This document shows positions 15,312 to 20,413 of a DNA stretch of 20,413 nucleotides, in pieces. The translations under genes were made by a program, and so were the position numbers. This DNA comes from JAAYCB01 sp012744395 (GTDB lineage: Bacteria; Planctomycetota; Planctomycetia; Pirellulales; Thermoguttaceae), in NCBI GenBank assembly GCA_028703175.1, contig JAQVNJ010000114.1, positions 1 through 20,413 of the forward strand. Direction: 5' to 3'. Position 1 is the stretch's first letter. The number at the start of each line of letters is the position of its first letter. Under the pieces are notes generated by a model that searched no databases, was not told the origin of the DNA, and was given only the letters and a program-made list of their open reading frames with translations.

Positions 15312-15614
15312 GTGAAAACGGCCACGATTCACGCTCAGCAGAAGTGGGAGTACCAGTGCCTCACCCGCAAGTCCGAAACCTATCTGAACAAGGAATTGAA
15401 TGAGCTCGGGCAACAGGGCTGGGAGCTGGCTTCCGTGATCTTTGGCAAGGACACGAAGGGGAGCGAGGCCTGGATCGCGTTCTTGAAACGCCCGTTCGTC
15501 GGCCATTCGCCGGGCGGCTCGGGCGGTTCGGGCGAGGCGGCCAAGTCCGAGGGCGTCCGGGCCGTACCAAGCTTCGACGCGGACGGCGAAGAGTTCGAGA
15601 TCCGCAGCGACTGA
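15312..15614 (+). CDS. Small DUF4177-like protein (100 aa)
   Basis: The chosen start is GTG 15312, with AGGAG seven bases upstream. The frame is open further upstream, but that part is Arg/Cys-rich and has no ribosome binding site. Residues 10-60 (QKWEYQCLTRKSETYLNKEL, then LGQQGWELASVIF and AWIAFLKRP) match the DUF4177 pattern of a 'KWEY' strand, a central helix and 'GWEL-V' strand. The function of that family is not established. A Gly/Ser linker (about 66-75) and an acidic tail ending FEIRSD follow. It has no signal peptide. It is divergent from the hybrid kinase and upstream of another small gene. Confidence in the gene is good; the family call is from pattern memory. Confidence 0.8.
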   Translation: MKTATIHAQQKWEYQCLTRKSETYLNKELNELGQQGWELASVIFGKDTKGSEAWIAFLKRPFVGHSPGGSGGSGEAAKSEGVRAVPSFDADGEEFEIRSD

Positions 15615-15643
15615 TTGACCGCGATTGGCCGATCTGCTAAGAA
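15615..15643 (+). promoter_or_regulatory. Weak candidate promoter for the 62-aa gene
   Basis: TTGACC starts at the base after the preceding stop codon. A 17-bp spacer leads to TAAGAA, a 3/6 match. The -35 is good and the -10 is poor. Confidence 0.2.
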
Positions 15644-15784
15644 TACGCGTTTGGCCATGCTTCCCGCTGGCGGCTGGAGGCGTGCGGGTCCGCAGTCGGT
15701 CCTGGCGGAAGCATGGCGCTCGGATGGGGGGCGGTCGGAATTGCCACATCAAGAGTTGATCTCGCCAACACGAAGGAGGGTCCT

Positions 15785-15973
15785 TTGCCCAGCAACGAAC
15801 GACGCAAGGAAATTCAGCGCAGGCGGCACCGCGCGAAGAAGATCGCCCAGTGGACTCGGCAGTTGAAGAGCGCCAAGGTCTCGGAAAAATCGCTGATCGC
15901 CGAGAAGATCCGGCGGCTCACGCCGGGGGCCGAACGCGTTCTTGCCAATCTGGGGCTCGACGAGCCGGTGTAG
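15785..15973 (+). CDS. Small basic planctomycete-type protein, TTG start (62 aa)
   Basis: The start is TTG 15785. A near-perfect ribosome binding site AAGGAGG (15773-15779) sits five bases upstream, while an in-frame ATG at 15713 has none and would put this site inside the gene. The protein reads (M)PSNERRKEIQRRRHRAKKIA in its N-terminal third, a strongly basic helix, then AEKIRRLTPGAERVLANLGL. From memory this resembles short planctomycete proteins annotated DUF6800, whose function is unknown; that is not verified. The basic helix would suit nucleic-acid or ribosome binding, but this is only inference. It follows the DUF4177-like gene by 170 bp and converges on the GspE-like gene. Confidence 0.8.
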   Translation: MPSNERRKEIQRRRHRAKKIAQWTRQLKSAKVSEKSLIAEKIRRLTPGAERVLANLGLDEPV

Positions 15974-16035
15974 CGTTGCGGCTTGTTGCTGAGCGATGAA
16001 GAACCTGAGCGTCGTCTCGGGCGTCTGTGAACGTG

Positions 16036-16073
16036 GCGACGGCGGGAAGCGCCTGTTCGCCGGCGGCCGTCGC
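16036..16073. terminator. Hairpin between convergent genes, no U-run
   Basis: GCGACGGC (16036-16043) and GCCGTCGC (16066-16073) form a perfect 8-bp stem around 22 nt. It lies between the 62-aa gene and the GspE-like gene. No T-run follows on either strand, so termination is only suggested by position. Confidence 0.3.
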
Positions 16074-16081
16074 ATCTCCGA

Positions 16082-17296
16082 CTAGGCAGCCGGAGCGCCG
16101 AGTCCCAGGACGCGGCGGACTTCGGCGGGGCTCGTCCGACCCTGCTGGAGGGCCTCGTAGGCCCGCTGCCAGCGCGTGATCATCTTGGCCTTGACCGCGA
16201 GCGCCTCCAAAGCCGCGGAATCCATTCGCGAGAGGATTGCCCGGCCCAGTTCAGTCTTTTCGACCGTCAGCAGTTCGGCGAGGACGATCCGGCCCCGGTA
16301 ACCGGTTCGCCCGCAGGCCTCGCAGCCCCGGGGCAGGCGGGCAGCGCTCACGGGCAGCCCCAGAAGCTCGTCGCGGCTGGCGGCCGGGCGGGCACAGTCG
16401 CAGAGCCGTCGGGCGAGGCGTTGCGAGAGGATGCCGAGCACGCCGCTGCGGAGAAGGTAGGGCTCGATGCCCATGTCGGCCAGCCGGCTGATCCCCTCGG
16501 CCGCGCTGCCGGCATGAAAGGTGCTCAGGAGCAGATGCCCGGTCAGCGAGGCCTGCAAGGCGGCTTCCGCAGTTGGCCGATCGCGGATTTCGCCGACCAT
16601 GATGACTTCCGGATCCTGCCGCATGAGGAATCGCAGACCGGTCGCCAGGTCCAGTCCGGCGTTGGGATTGACCTGCGACTGGGCGACTCCTTCGACGGCC
16701 ACCTCGATCGGGTCCTCGATGGAGACGATCGATCGGGCGGCCTCCGAATTGGAGACCAGATGCCGCAGGCAGGCATAGACGGTTGTGGTCTTGCCGCTTC
16801 CGGCGGGCCCGGTCGCGAGGATCGCGCCCGACGTTTCGCTCAACAGCCGCTTGAGCGTCTGCACGAGGTCGGCGGGGAAGCCGAGGTCGCCGAGGAGCCG
16901 GTACTGCCCGGCATCGGCGAAGAAACGGACCACCGCGCGTTCCCCGTAGAGCGTTGGAAACGTGCTGAGGCGGAGCTCGGCATGGGAAGGGTCCTGGCGA
17001 ATGCGGCCCTCCTGGGGGACATCCGTCCGGTACGTGAGCAGTCCGGCGAGGACTTTGAGCCGCGCGACGACGTTCGGCGCGACCGAGCACGGCAACTCGC
17101 CGGCCGTCTGGAGGACGCCGTCAAGCCGGTAGCGGATTTCCAGGCCCGTCTCCGCCGGCTGGAGGTGCAGGTCGCTGACTCCCGACGCCTTGCCCTCGGC
17201 GAGCAAGCGATCGACCGCGCGGATCGCGAACTCGGCGTCGCGGACGTCGAATTGTTCGAGTAGGGTTGCGGAGAAATCGCGCAGGGACCGTGGCAT
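16082..17296 (-). CDS. GspE/PilB-type secretion ATPase lacking the usual N-terminal domain
   Basis: 404 residues from ATG 17296; a GTG 13 codons upstream is an alternative. Neither has a good ribosome binding site. Residues 20-145 are the N2 domain (KASGVSDLHLQP, a variant of the ASDIHxEP motif; YRLDGVLQ; RTDVPQEGRI). Residues 150-400 are the RecA-like domain: Walker A GPAGSGKTTT (163-172), Asp box IVSIEDPIE, Walker B DPEVIMVGEIRD (228-239) and His box TGHLLLSTFHAG. The zinc-binding insert has Cys at 299, 301, 325 and 328, that is C-x-C and C-x2-C rather than two C-x2-C pairs. Typical GspE/PilB proteins are 500-570 residues and begin with a GspE-N/MshE-N domain, absent here. Such ATPases power type II secretion or type IV pili. 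No other pilus or secretion gene is in the window, so its machine is unknown. Confidence 0.92.
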   Translation of the reverse strand: MPRSLRDFSATLLEQFDVRDAEFAIRAVDRLLAEGKASGVSDLHLQPAETGLEIRYRLDGVLQTAGELPCSVAPNVVARLKVLAGLLTYRTDVPQEGRIRQDPSHAELRLSTFPTLYGERAVVRFFADAGQYRLLGDLGFPADLVQTLKRLLSETSGAILATGPAGSGKTTTVYACLRHLVSNSEAARSIVSIEDPIEVAVEGVAQSQVNPNAGLDLATGLRFLMRQDPEVIMVGEIRDRPTAEAALQASLTGHLLLSTFHAGSAAEGISRLADMGIEPYLLRSGVLGILSQRLARRLCDCARPAASRDELLGLPVSAARLPRGCEACGRTGYRGRIVLAELLTVEKTELGRAILSRMDSAALEALAVKAKMITRWQRAYEALQQGRTSPAEVRRVLGLGAPAA

Positions 17297-17360
17297 GGCA
17301 GTCCGTGGGGAAGAAGCAGTCAAGCGTCGAACCACGACCGTGATCGTAGCCCGGCGAGCG

Positions 17361-17399
17361 AGAAAAAGATAGCCGGTCGCGGGTGGGGCGCGACCGGCT
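17361..17399 (-). terminator. Intrinsic terminator on the minus strand, upstream of the GspE-like gene
   Basis: On the minus strand, AGCCGGTCGCG (17399-17389) pairs perfectly over 11 bp with CGCGACCGGCT (17381-17371) around the loop CCCCACC. ATCTTTTTCT follows (17370-17361). It points towards the GspE-like gene and ends 65 bp before its ATG. No protein gene precedes it on this strand within the window, so it ends either an untranslated RNA or a leader of the ATPase gene. Confidence 0.6.
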
Positions 17400-17408
17400 A
17401 GAGGGGTT

Positions 17409-17445
17409 GGTGGCAGAGTAGGATTACTCTACCACCAGGCGGTGG
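17409..17445 (-). promoter_or_regulatory. Mutually exclusive hairpins just before the minus-strand terminator
   Basis: On the minus strand a central GGTGG (17436-17432) can pair with CCACC on its 5' side (17445-17441, loop GCCT). Alternatively it pairs with CCACC on its 3' side (17413-17409), as part of a 12-bp stem with loop ATCC. A third CCACC is exposed in the terminator loop (17386-17382). Alternative pairing directly before a terminator is the layout of attenuators and riboswitch expression platforms. Confidence 0.35.
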
Positions 17446-17464
17446 TTCGAATGTGTTTTCCATC

Positions 17465-17502
17465 CCCGTCATCGCGGATCGAACCCATCATCGCGAATCG
17501 AA
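17465..17502. repeat. Tandem 19-bp direct repeat, two units
   Basis: CCCGTCATCGCGGATCGAA (17465-17483) is followed at once by CCCATCATCGCGAATCGAA (17484-17502). They match at 17 of 19 positions; both differences are G/A. Each unit contains TCATCGCG-ATCGAA. It lies in the gene-free stretch between the GspE-like and MFS genes and could be a pair of protein-binding sites or a duplicated RNA module. Confidence 0.75.
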
Positions 17503-17689
17503 TCGGACAAGTCAACCTGCCCGGGCACGGCAGGATATCTCCCCCAGTTTGAACACCCGCCCCAGGTGGGGCGCTCTCCATCTCTTTAGGGGGCCGCACG
17601 GCTGGCGAGACCTCTCGCCGGCAAGAGGCGAGTCGCATCTGGAAGGTGAAATCGTATAGCAAGTATGACAAAAATTACAGCCCCTCCCG

Positions 17690-17719
17690 TTGGGGCGCGC
17701 GGCTTGAACCGGCTATGAT
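17690..17719 (+). promoter_or_regulatory. Candidate promoter of the MFS-SDR-lipoprotein operon
   Basis: TATGAT (17714-17719, 5/6 match to -10) has TTGGGG 18 bp upstream (17690-17695, 3/6). The start codon is about 90 bp downstream. The leader would contain a CTCCGG/CCGGAG hairpin (17765-17783). Confidence 0.35.
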
Positions 17720-17809
17720 GGAGGGAATCTTTGCGGCCGCTCCCGCAAACCGCAGGCGTTCCCACTCCGGAGCGAACCCGGAGAGCAAGACCTATTGAAA
17801 GGAAGAGCG

Positions 17810-19117
17810 ATGCGATCATCTTCTGCGCCCCCCGACTCGGCCCTGGATGGAGAGGGGGGCAGCGGCCGCCGGGCGATTCCCTACAAGTGGGAGCTGCTCG
17901 TGCTGCTGTGGGTCGCCTTCACCTTCAACCAGGGCGACCGGCAGATCTACAACAATCTCCTGCCGCAAATCCAGGCCAACCTGCAAATGAGCAACGAGCA
18001 GGCGGGGCTCGTGGCGACGGTCTTCACGGCGATCTACGGGTTGCTCGTCCCGGTGAGCGGCTATGCCGGCGACGTCCTCCGCAGGAAATGGGTGATCATC
18101 GCGGCTCTGTTCGTGTGGAGTGCCGCCACGCTCCTGACCGGGCTGGCGGGCGGGGTTATCGGGCTGATCGTCTTCCGGGGGCTGGCAACCGGTGCCGGTG
18201 AAGCCTTCTACTATCCGTCGGCCAACTCGCTGATCGGCCAACTCCACCAGCGGACGCGCGCCTTGGCGATGGGAATTCACCAGACCGCCAACTACCTCGG
18301 CGTGGCGATCAGCTTCGTCGGCGCCTACGTGGGCGAGCTGTTCGGCTGGCGGAACGCCTTCTACCTGTTCGGCGGCCTGGGAGTCGCCTGGGCCCTGTGG
18401 ATGGTGTTTCGCATGGAAGACACGCCCCAGCCGCGCGACGCGGCGGGCGGGACGAGACGCCCGCCGGTGGGCGAGGTCCTCAAGTACCTCGCCGGAAAGC
18501 CGACGGTGATGTGCCTGGCGGTGTCGTTCGCCTGCCACGTCTTCGCCAACATCGGCTACTTGACGTGGATGCCGACCTTCCTCCACGAAAAGTACGCCTT
18601 GAGCCTGACGGCGGCCAGTTTCTGGGCCCTCTCGGTCCACTACGCGGCCTCGGCGCTGGGCGTGCTGGTCGGCGGGCATCTCTCCGATCGGTTGGTGATT
18701 CGCCGCCAGGCCGCGCGGATGGACTTCGAGTGGGTCGGCCTCCTGTTGAGCGCCCCGTTCCTGATCTGGATGGCGCACGCCAACACGCTGGTCGTCTGCC
18801 TGGTGGCCTCGGGGCTCTACGGCATCTTCCGCGGCGTTTACGACTCGAACTTGTTCGCCGCCCCGTTCGACGTGACGGCGCCGCGCTACCGCTCGTCGAT
18901 GGTCGGACTGGTATTGAGTTTCGGCTTCATTATCGGGGCCGCCGCGCCCTACCTGCTGGGCGCGATGAAGAAGCCCTGGGGGCTCGACGCGGGGATCACG
19001 CTGTTGGGAATCGCCTATGTCGTGGGTAGCATCGCGGCGCTGGTCGGCCTGCACGGGTTCTTCCACCGCGACTTTGTGCCCGAAGAAACAACGGGGGAAG
19101 AGGAGGGATTGCGATGA
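17810..19117 (+). CDS. Major facilitator superfamily transporter
   Basis: ATG 17810 is preceded by AAGGA at 6 nt; an in-frame TTG at 17795 is less likely. The product is 435 residues with about twelve hydrophobic segments. After a polar N-terminus (1-24), TM1 begins at WELLVLLWVAFTFNQGDRQ. The loop between TM2 and TM3 has the superfamily signature GYAGDVLRRK (84-93). FRGLATGAGEAFYYPSANSL around TM4 and GIHQTANYLGVAISFVGAYVG in TM5 fit the anion:cation symporter/hexuronate-type branch, which carries organic acids, sugar acids or sugar phosphates with protons or sodium. The C-terminal tail is acidic (PEETTGEEEGLR). The stop overlaps the next gene's start as ATGA, so transporter and SDR are translationally coupled and probably handle the same substrate. 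Substrate is not readable from sequence. Confidence 0.95.
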   Translation: MRSSSAPPDSALDGEGGSGRRAIPYKWELLVLLWVAFTFNQGDRQIYNNLLPQIQANLQMSNEQAGLVATVFTAIYGLLVPVSGYAGDVLRRKWVIIAALFVWSAATLLTGLAGGVIGLIVFRGLATGAGEAFYYPSANSLIGQLHQRTRALAMGIHQTANYLGVAISFVGAYVGELFGWRNAFYLFGGLGVAWALWMVFRMEDTPQPRDAAGGTRRPPVGEVLKYLAGKPTVMCLAVSFACHVFANIGYLTWMPTFLHEKYALSLTAASFWALSVHYAASALGVLVGGHLSDRLVIRRQAARMDFEWVGLLLSAPFLIWMAHANTLVVCLVASGLYGIFRGVYDSNLFAAPFDVTAPRYRSSMVGLVLSFGFIIGAAAPYLLGAMKKPWGLDAGITLLGIAYVVGSIAALVGLHGFFHRDFVPEETTGEEEGLR

Positions 19118-19866
19118 ACGCGCTGGCGGGAAGACTCGCCTTGGTGACCGGCGCGGGCCGCGGGATCGGAAGAGCGATCGCGCTCGATCTGGCCAGGGCC
19201 GGCGCCGACGTGATCGTCAACTACAACCGCAGCCGGGAGCAGGCCGAGGCGGTCGCCCGGCAAATCGAGGCGATGGGCCGCCGCGCCGCGGCGATCCAGG
19301 CGGACGTGGCCAACAAGGCCGACATCGATCGGATGTTCGACGCCGCCGAAGCCAGCTCCGGCGCGGTCAACATCCTCGTCAACAACGCGGGGATCGAACC
19401 GCGGGCCGACGTCTGCGATTTCGACGAGGCAACCTACGACGCGGTGATGGCAACGAACCTCAAGGGCGCGTTCTTCTGCGCGCAACGGGCGCTGCGGAAG
19501 ATGCGCGACGCCGGTTGGGGGCGGGTGGTCAACGTCTCCTCGCTCCACGAGCTGACGCCGACGGGGTTCTCCGCCCTGTACGGGATGAGCAAGGGCGGCA
19601 TGGCCCTGATGATGCGCGAAATCGCCAAATCGTATAGCCGCTACGGAATCACGATCAACAACGTCTGCCCGGGGGCGACGCGGACCGACATCAACCGGAA
19701 GGTCCTCGCCGACCCCGCTTACGAAGCCAAGGTGATCGAGAAGATTCCCGCCGGGTTCATCGCCGAACCGGAAGACATCGCGCCAACGGTCACGTTTCTG
19801 GCGTCCGATGCGGCGCGATACATCACCGGCACATCGATCTTCGTCGACGGCGGGCTGTGGCTATGA
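19114..19866 (+). CDS. Short-chain dehydrogenase/reductase (classical SDR)
   Basis: 250 residues, standard for classical SDRs. The nucleotide-binding motif TGAGRGIG is at 12-19, then D64 (the ADV of the adenine pocket), NNAG at 90-93, N115, the catalytic Ser in VNVSS (S142/S143), and Y156/K160 in YGMSK. After the first strand the sequence VNYNRSREQ has Asn-Arg-Ser instead of an acidic residue, which favours NADPH or dual use over strict NADH. PGATRTDI and the C-terminal GTSIFVDGGLWL are typical of FabG/3-oxoacyl reductase-like and sugar dehydrogenase members. The start overlaps the MFS stop by four bases, and GAGGAGGG lies just upstream. The substrate is presumably what the MFS protein imports. 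Confidence 0.95.
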   Translation: MNALAGRLALVTGAGRGIGRAIALDLARAGADVIVNYNRSREQAEAVARQIEAMGRRAAAIQADVANKADIDRMFDAAEASSGAVNILVNNAGIEPRADVCDFDEATYDAVMATNLKGAFFCAQRALRKMRDAGWGRVVNVSSLHELTPTGFSALYGMSKGGMALMMREIAKSYSRYGITINNVCPGATRTDINRKVLADPAYEAKVIEKIPAGFIAEPEDIAPTVTFLASDAARYITGTSIFVDGGLWL

Positions 19867-19940
19867 TCCGGATTCCCCACGCGGTCCGCCAGGCCCCAGC
19901 GATCCCGCCACAACAGGCATGCATCAGGAGGGAGGAACCC

Positions 19941-20413
19941 ATGCGACGTCGAACTCGGGTCGTCTGGCTCGGGATGCTCGCGGTGCTCGCGGCGTGCGGG
20001 GGGACCGGGAGCCATCCTGCCCGGGCGGCAACTGCGGTGCCCGCGCCGGCGAGCGCCCAGGGCGGCGGAACGGAGAGCGGAGAGGCGGCGGCAGCCGGCC
20101 TCCGCGCCAAGGCCCTGGAGGCGATGGGCGGCGCCGAGGAGGTCGTCTTCGCCGTCCGGAACCTGCACAGCGACGGCCATTATTACGCCAACTTCGGCCA
20201 CTGGTCGCTCGACCCGCAGCGACTGATGCACGCCCCCGGCGGGGCGAAGCTCTGCAAGCTCAATCTCCGCACCCGCGAGGTCTGCGTCCTGGTGGACGAC
20301 CCCCAGGGCTCGATTCGCGACCCGGCGGTGCACCACGACGGCGACAAGCTCGTCTTTTCCTACCGGCCCGGCGGAACGCGGTATTTCCACCTCTACCAGA
20401 TCGGGACCGACGG
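19941..20413 (+). CDS. Secreted lipoprotein, planctomycete HzsA-middle-domain-like/TolB-like (5' part; runs off the right edge)
   Basis: ATG 19941 follows AGGAGGGAGG. The frame stays open for 157 codons to the window end. The N-terminus MRRRTRVVWLGMLAVLAACG is a lipoprotein signal peptide with lipobox LAAC (Cys 19). An Ala/Pro/Gly-rich linker follows to about residue 55. The globular part starts AEEVVFAVRNLHSDGHYYAN and contains GGAKLCKLNLRTREVCVLVD and HHDGDKLVFSYRPGGTRYFH. This is the beta-propeller-like repeat seen in planctomycete proteins often annotated with a 'hydrazine synthase alpha subunit middle domain' or TolB-like fold. It does not imply anammox, since the family is widespread in planctomycetes. 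It lies 74 bp after the SDR gene in the same direction. Role unknown; probably periplasmic or membrane-anchored. Confidence 0.85.
   Translation, partial: MRRRTRVVWLGMLAVLAACGGTGSHPARAATAVPAPASAQGGGTESGEAAAAGLRAKALEAMGGAEEVVFAVRNLHSDGHYYANFGHWSLDPQRLMHAPGGAKLCKLNLRTREVCVLVDDPQGSIRDPAVHHDGDKLVFSYRPGGTRYFHLYQIGTD

Larger units (their letters stand above)
17362..17646 (-). ncRNA. Candidate untranslated RNA or attenuated leader (about 285 nt)
   Basis: A weak extended -10 on the minus strand (TGC then TATACG at 17658-17653) and the intrinsic terminator at 17399-17361 bracket a stretch with no convincing protein gene. The stretch contains a run of stable stems: 17604-17619 (GGCGAGA/TCTCGCC), 17558-17573 (CGCCCC/GGGGCG), 17516-17534 (CCTGCC/GGCAGG), 17409-17436 (12 bp, one mismatch) and the terminator stem. 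No known RNA family was recognised. The 5' end is a guess. If transcription reads past the terminator, this would be the leader of the GspE-like gene. Confidence 0.3.

Noticed and set aside
15996..16085. 29-codon plus-strand frame starting at ATG 15996
   Set aside because: It has no good ribosome binding site, its end overlaps the stop of the convergent GspE-like gene, and it contains the inter-gene hairpin.
17407..17460. tRNA-like pieces on the plus strand (GGTGGCAGAGTAGG like a tRNA-Ser D arm, GGTTCGAATG like a T loop)
   Set aside because: The pieces are too close together, the T stem does not pair, and no acceptor stem or anticodon arm with a 7-nt loop can be drawn. The bases instead form the 12-bp hairpin described above.
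17429..17671. Overlapping short frames on both strands in the gap before the MFS gene
   Set aside because: Neither strand has a ribosome binding site or protein-like composition. The tandem repeat and hairpins account for the region better.
19941..20413. Reading the lipoprotein's HzsA-like similarity as evidence for anammox metabolism
   Set aside because: The same domain annotation is widespread in planctomycetes that do not perform anammox, no haem-binding CxxCH motif is visible in the part present, and no other hydrazine synthase gene is in the window.

Overview
The window is high-GC bacterial DNA that looks like a member of the Planctomycetota, most likely of the Pirellulales/Planctomycetia type. 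The inference rests on gene content: an OmpL-like beta-barrel porin (BBP2 type) with a Cys-rich N-terminus, a Tat-exported Gfo/Idh/MocA oxidoreductase, a REC plus anti-sigma-type ATPase fusion, a tiny basic protein of the kind common in planctomycetes, and a lipoprotein resembling the planctomycete 'hydrazine synthase alpha middle domain-like' family. No phage, insertion sequence, CRISPR array, rRNA or convincing tRNA is visible.

Layout. 1-6416 is all on the minus strand. Read in the direction of transcription it holds the porin (6416-4992), a strong intrinsic terminator (4948-4914), DNA polymerase X (4748-3030), succinyl-CoA ligase beta and alpha (sucC 2927-1740, sucD 1723-815) and the start of an FMN-dependent NAD(P)H oxidoreductase that runs off the left edge (565-1). 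The porin is preceded by a 472-bp gene-free stretch that contains a closed, branched inverted-repeat structure. 6889-8340 (minus) is a B12-binding-type radical SAM protein, divergent from a Tat-signal Gfo/Idh/MocA protein (8587-9915, plus). 10078-14958 (minus) is a signalling block: a large hybrid histidine kinase (CHASE-PAS-HisKA-HATPase-REC-REC-HPt), a response regulator fused to an RsbW-like ATPase, and a 61-residue acidic protein. Two small plus-strand genes follow, a DUF4177-like protein and a 62-residue basic protein that starts at TTG. They converge on an orphan GspE/PilB-type ATPase without the usual N-terminal domain (16082-17296, minus). 17297-17809 has no protein gene but is dense in hairpins, carries a two-unit tandem repeat, and ends on the minus strand in an intrinsic terminator. 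17810-20413 (plus) is an apparent operon: MFS transporter, SDR oxidoreductase overlapping it by 4 bp, and the start of a lipoprotein.

How the genes may work together. sucC/sucD form one TCA-cycle enzyme. The kinase, its HPt domain and the REC-ATPase protein could form a phosphorelay ending in a partner-switching (anti-sigma-like) output. The MFS/SDR pair looks like uptake and oxidation of a small organic substrate that cannot be named from sequence. The most interesting unexplained signals are the structured leader before the porin and the terminator-capped hairpin cluster upstream of the GspE-like gene. Both are inferences from inverted repeats read by eye, with no folding energies or homology searches behind them.
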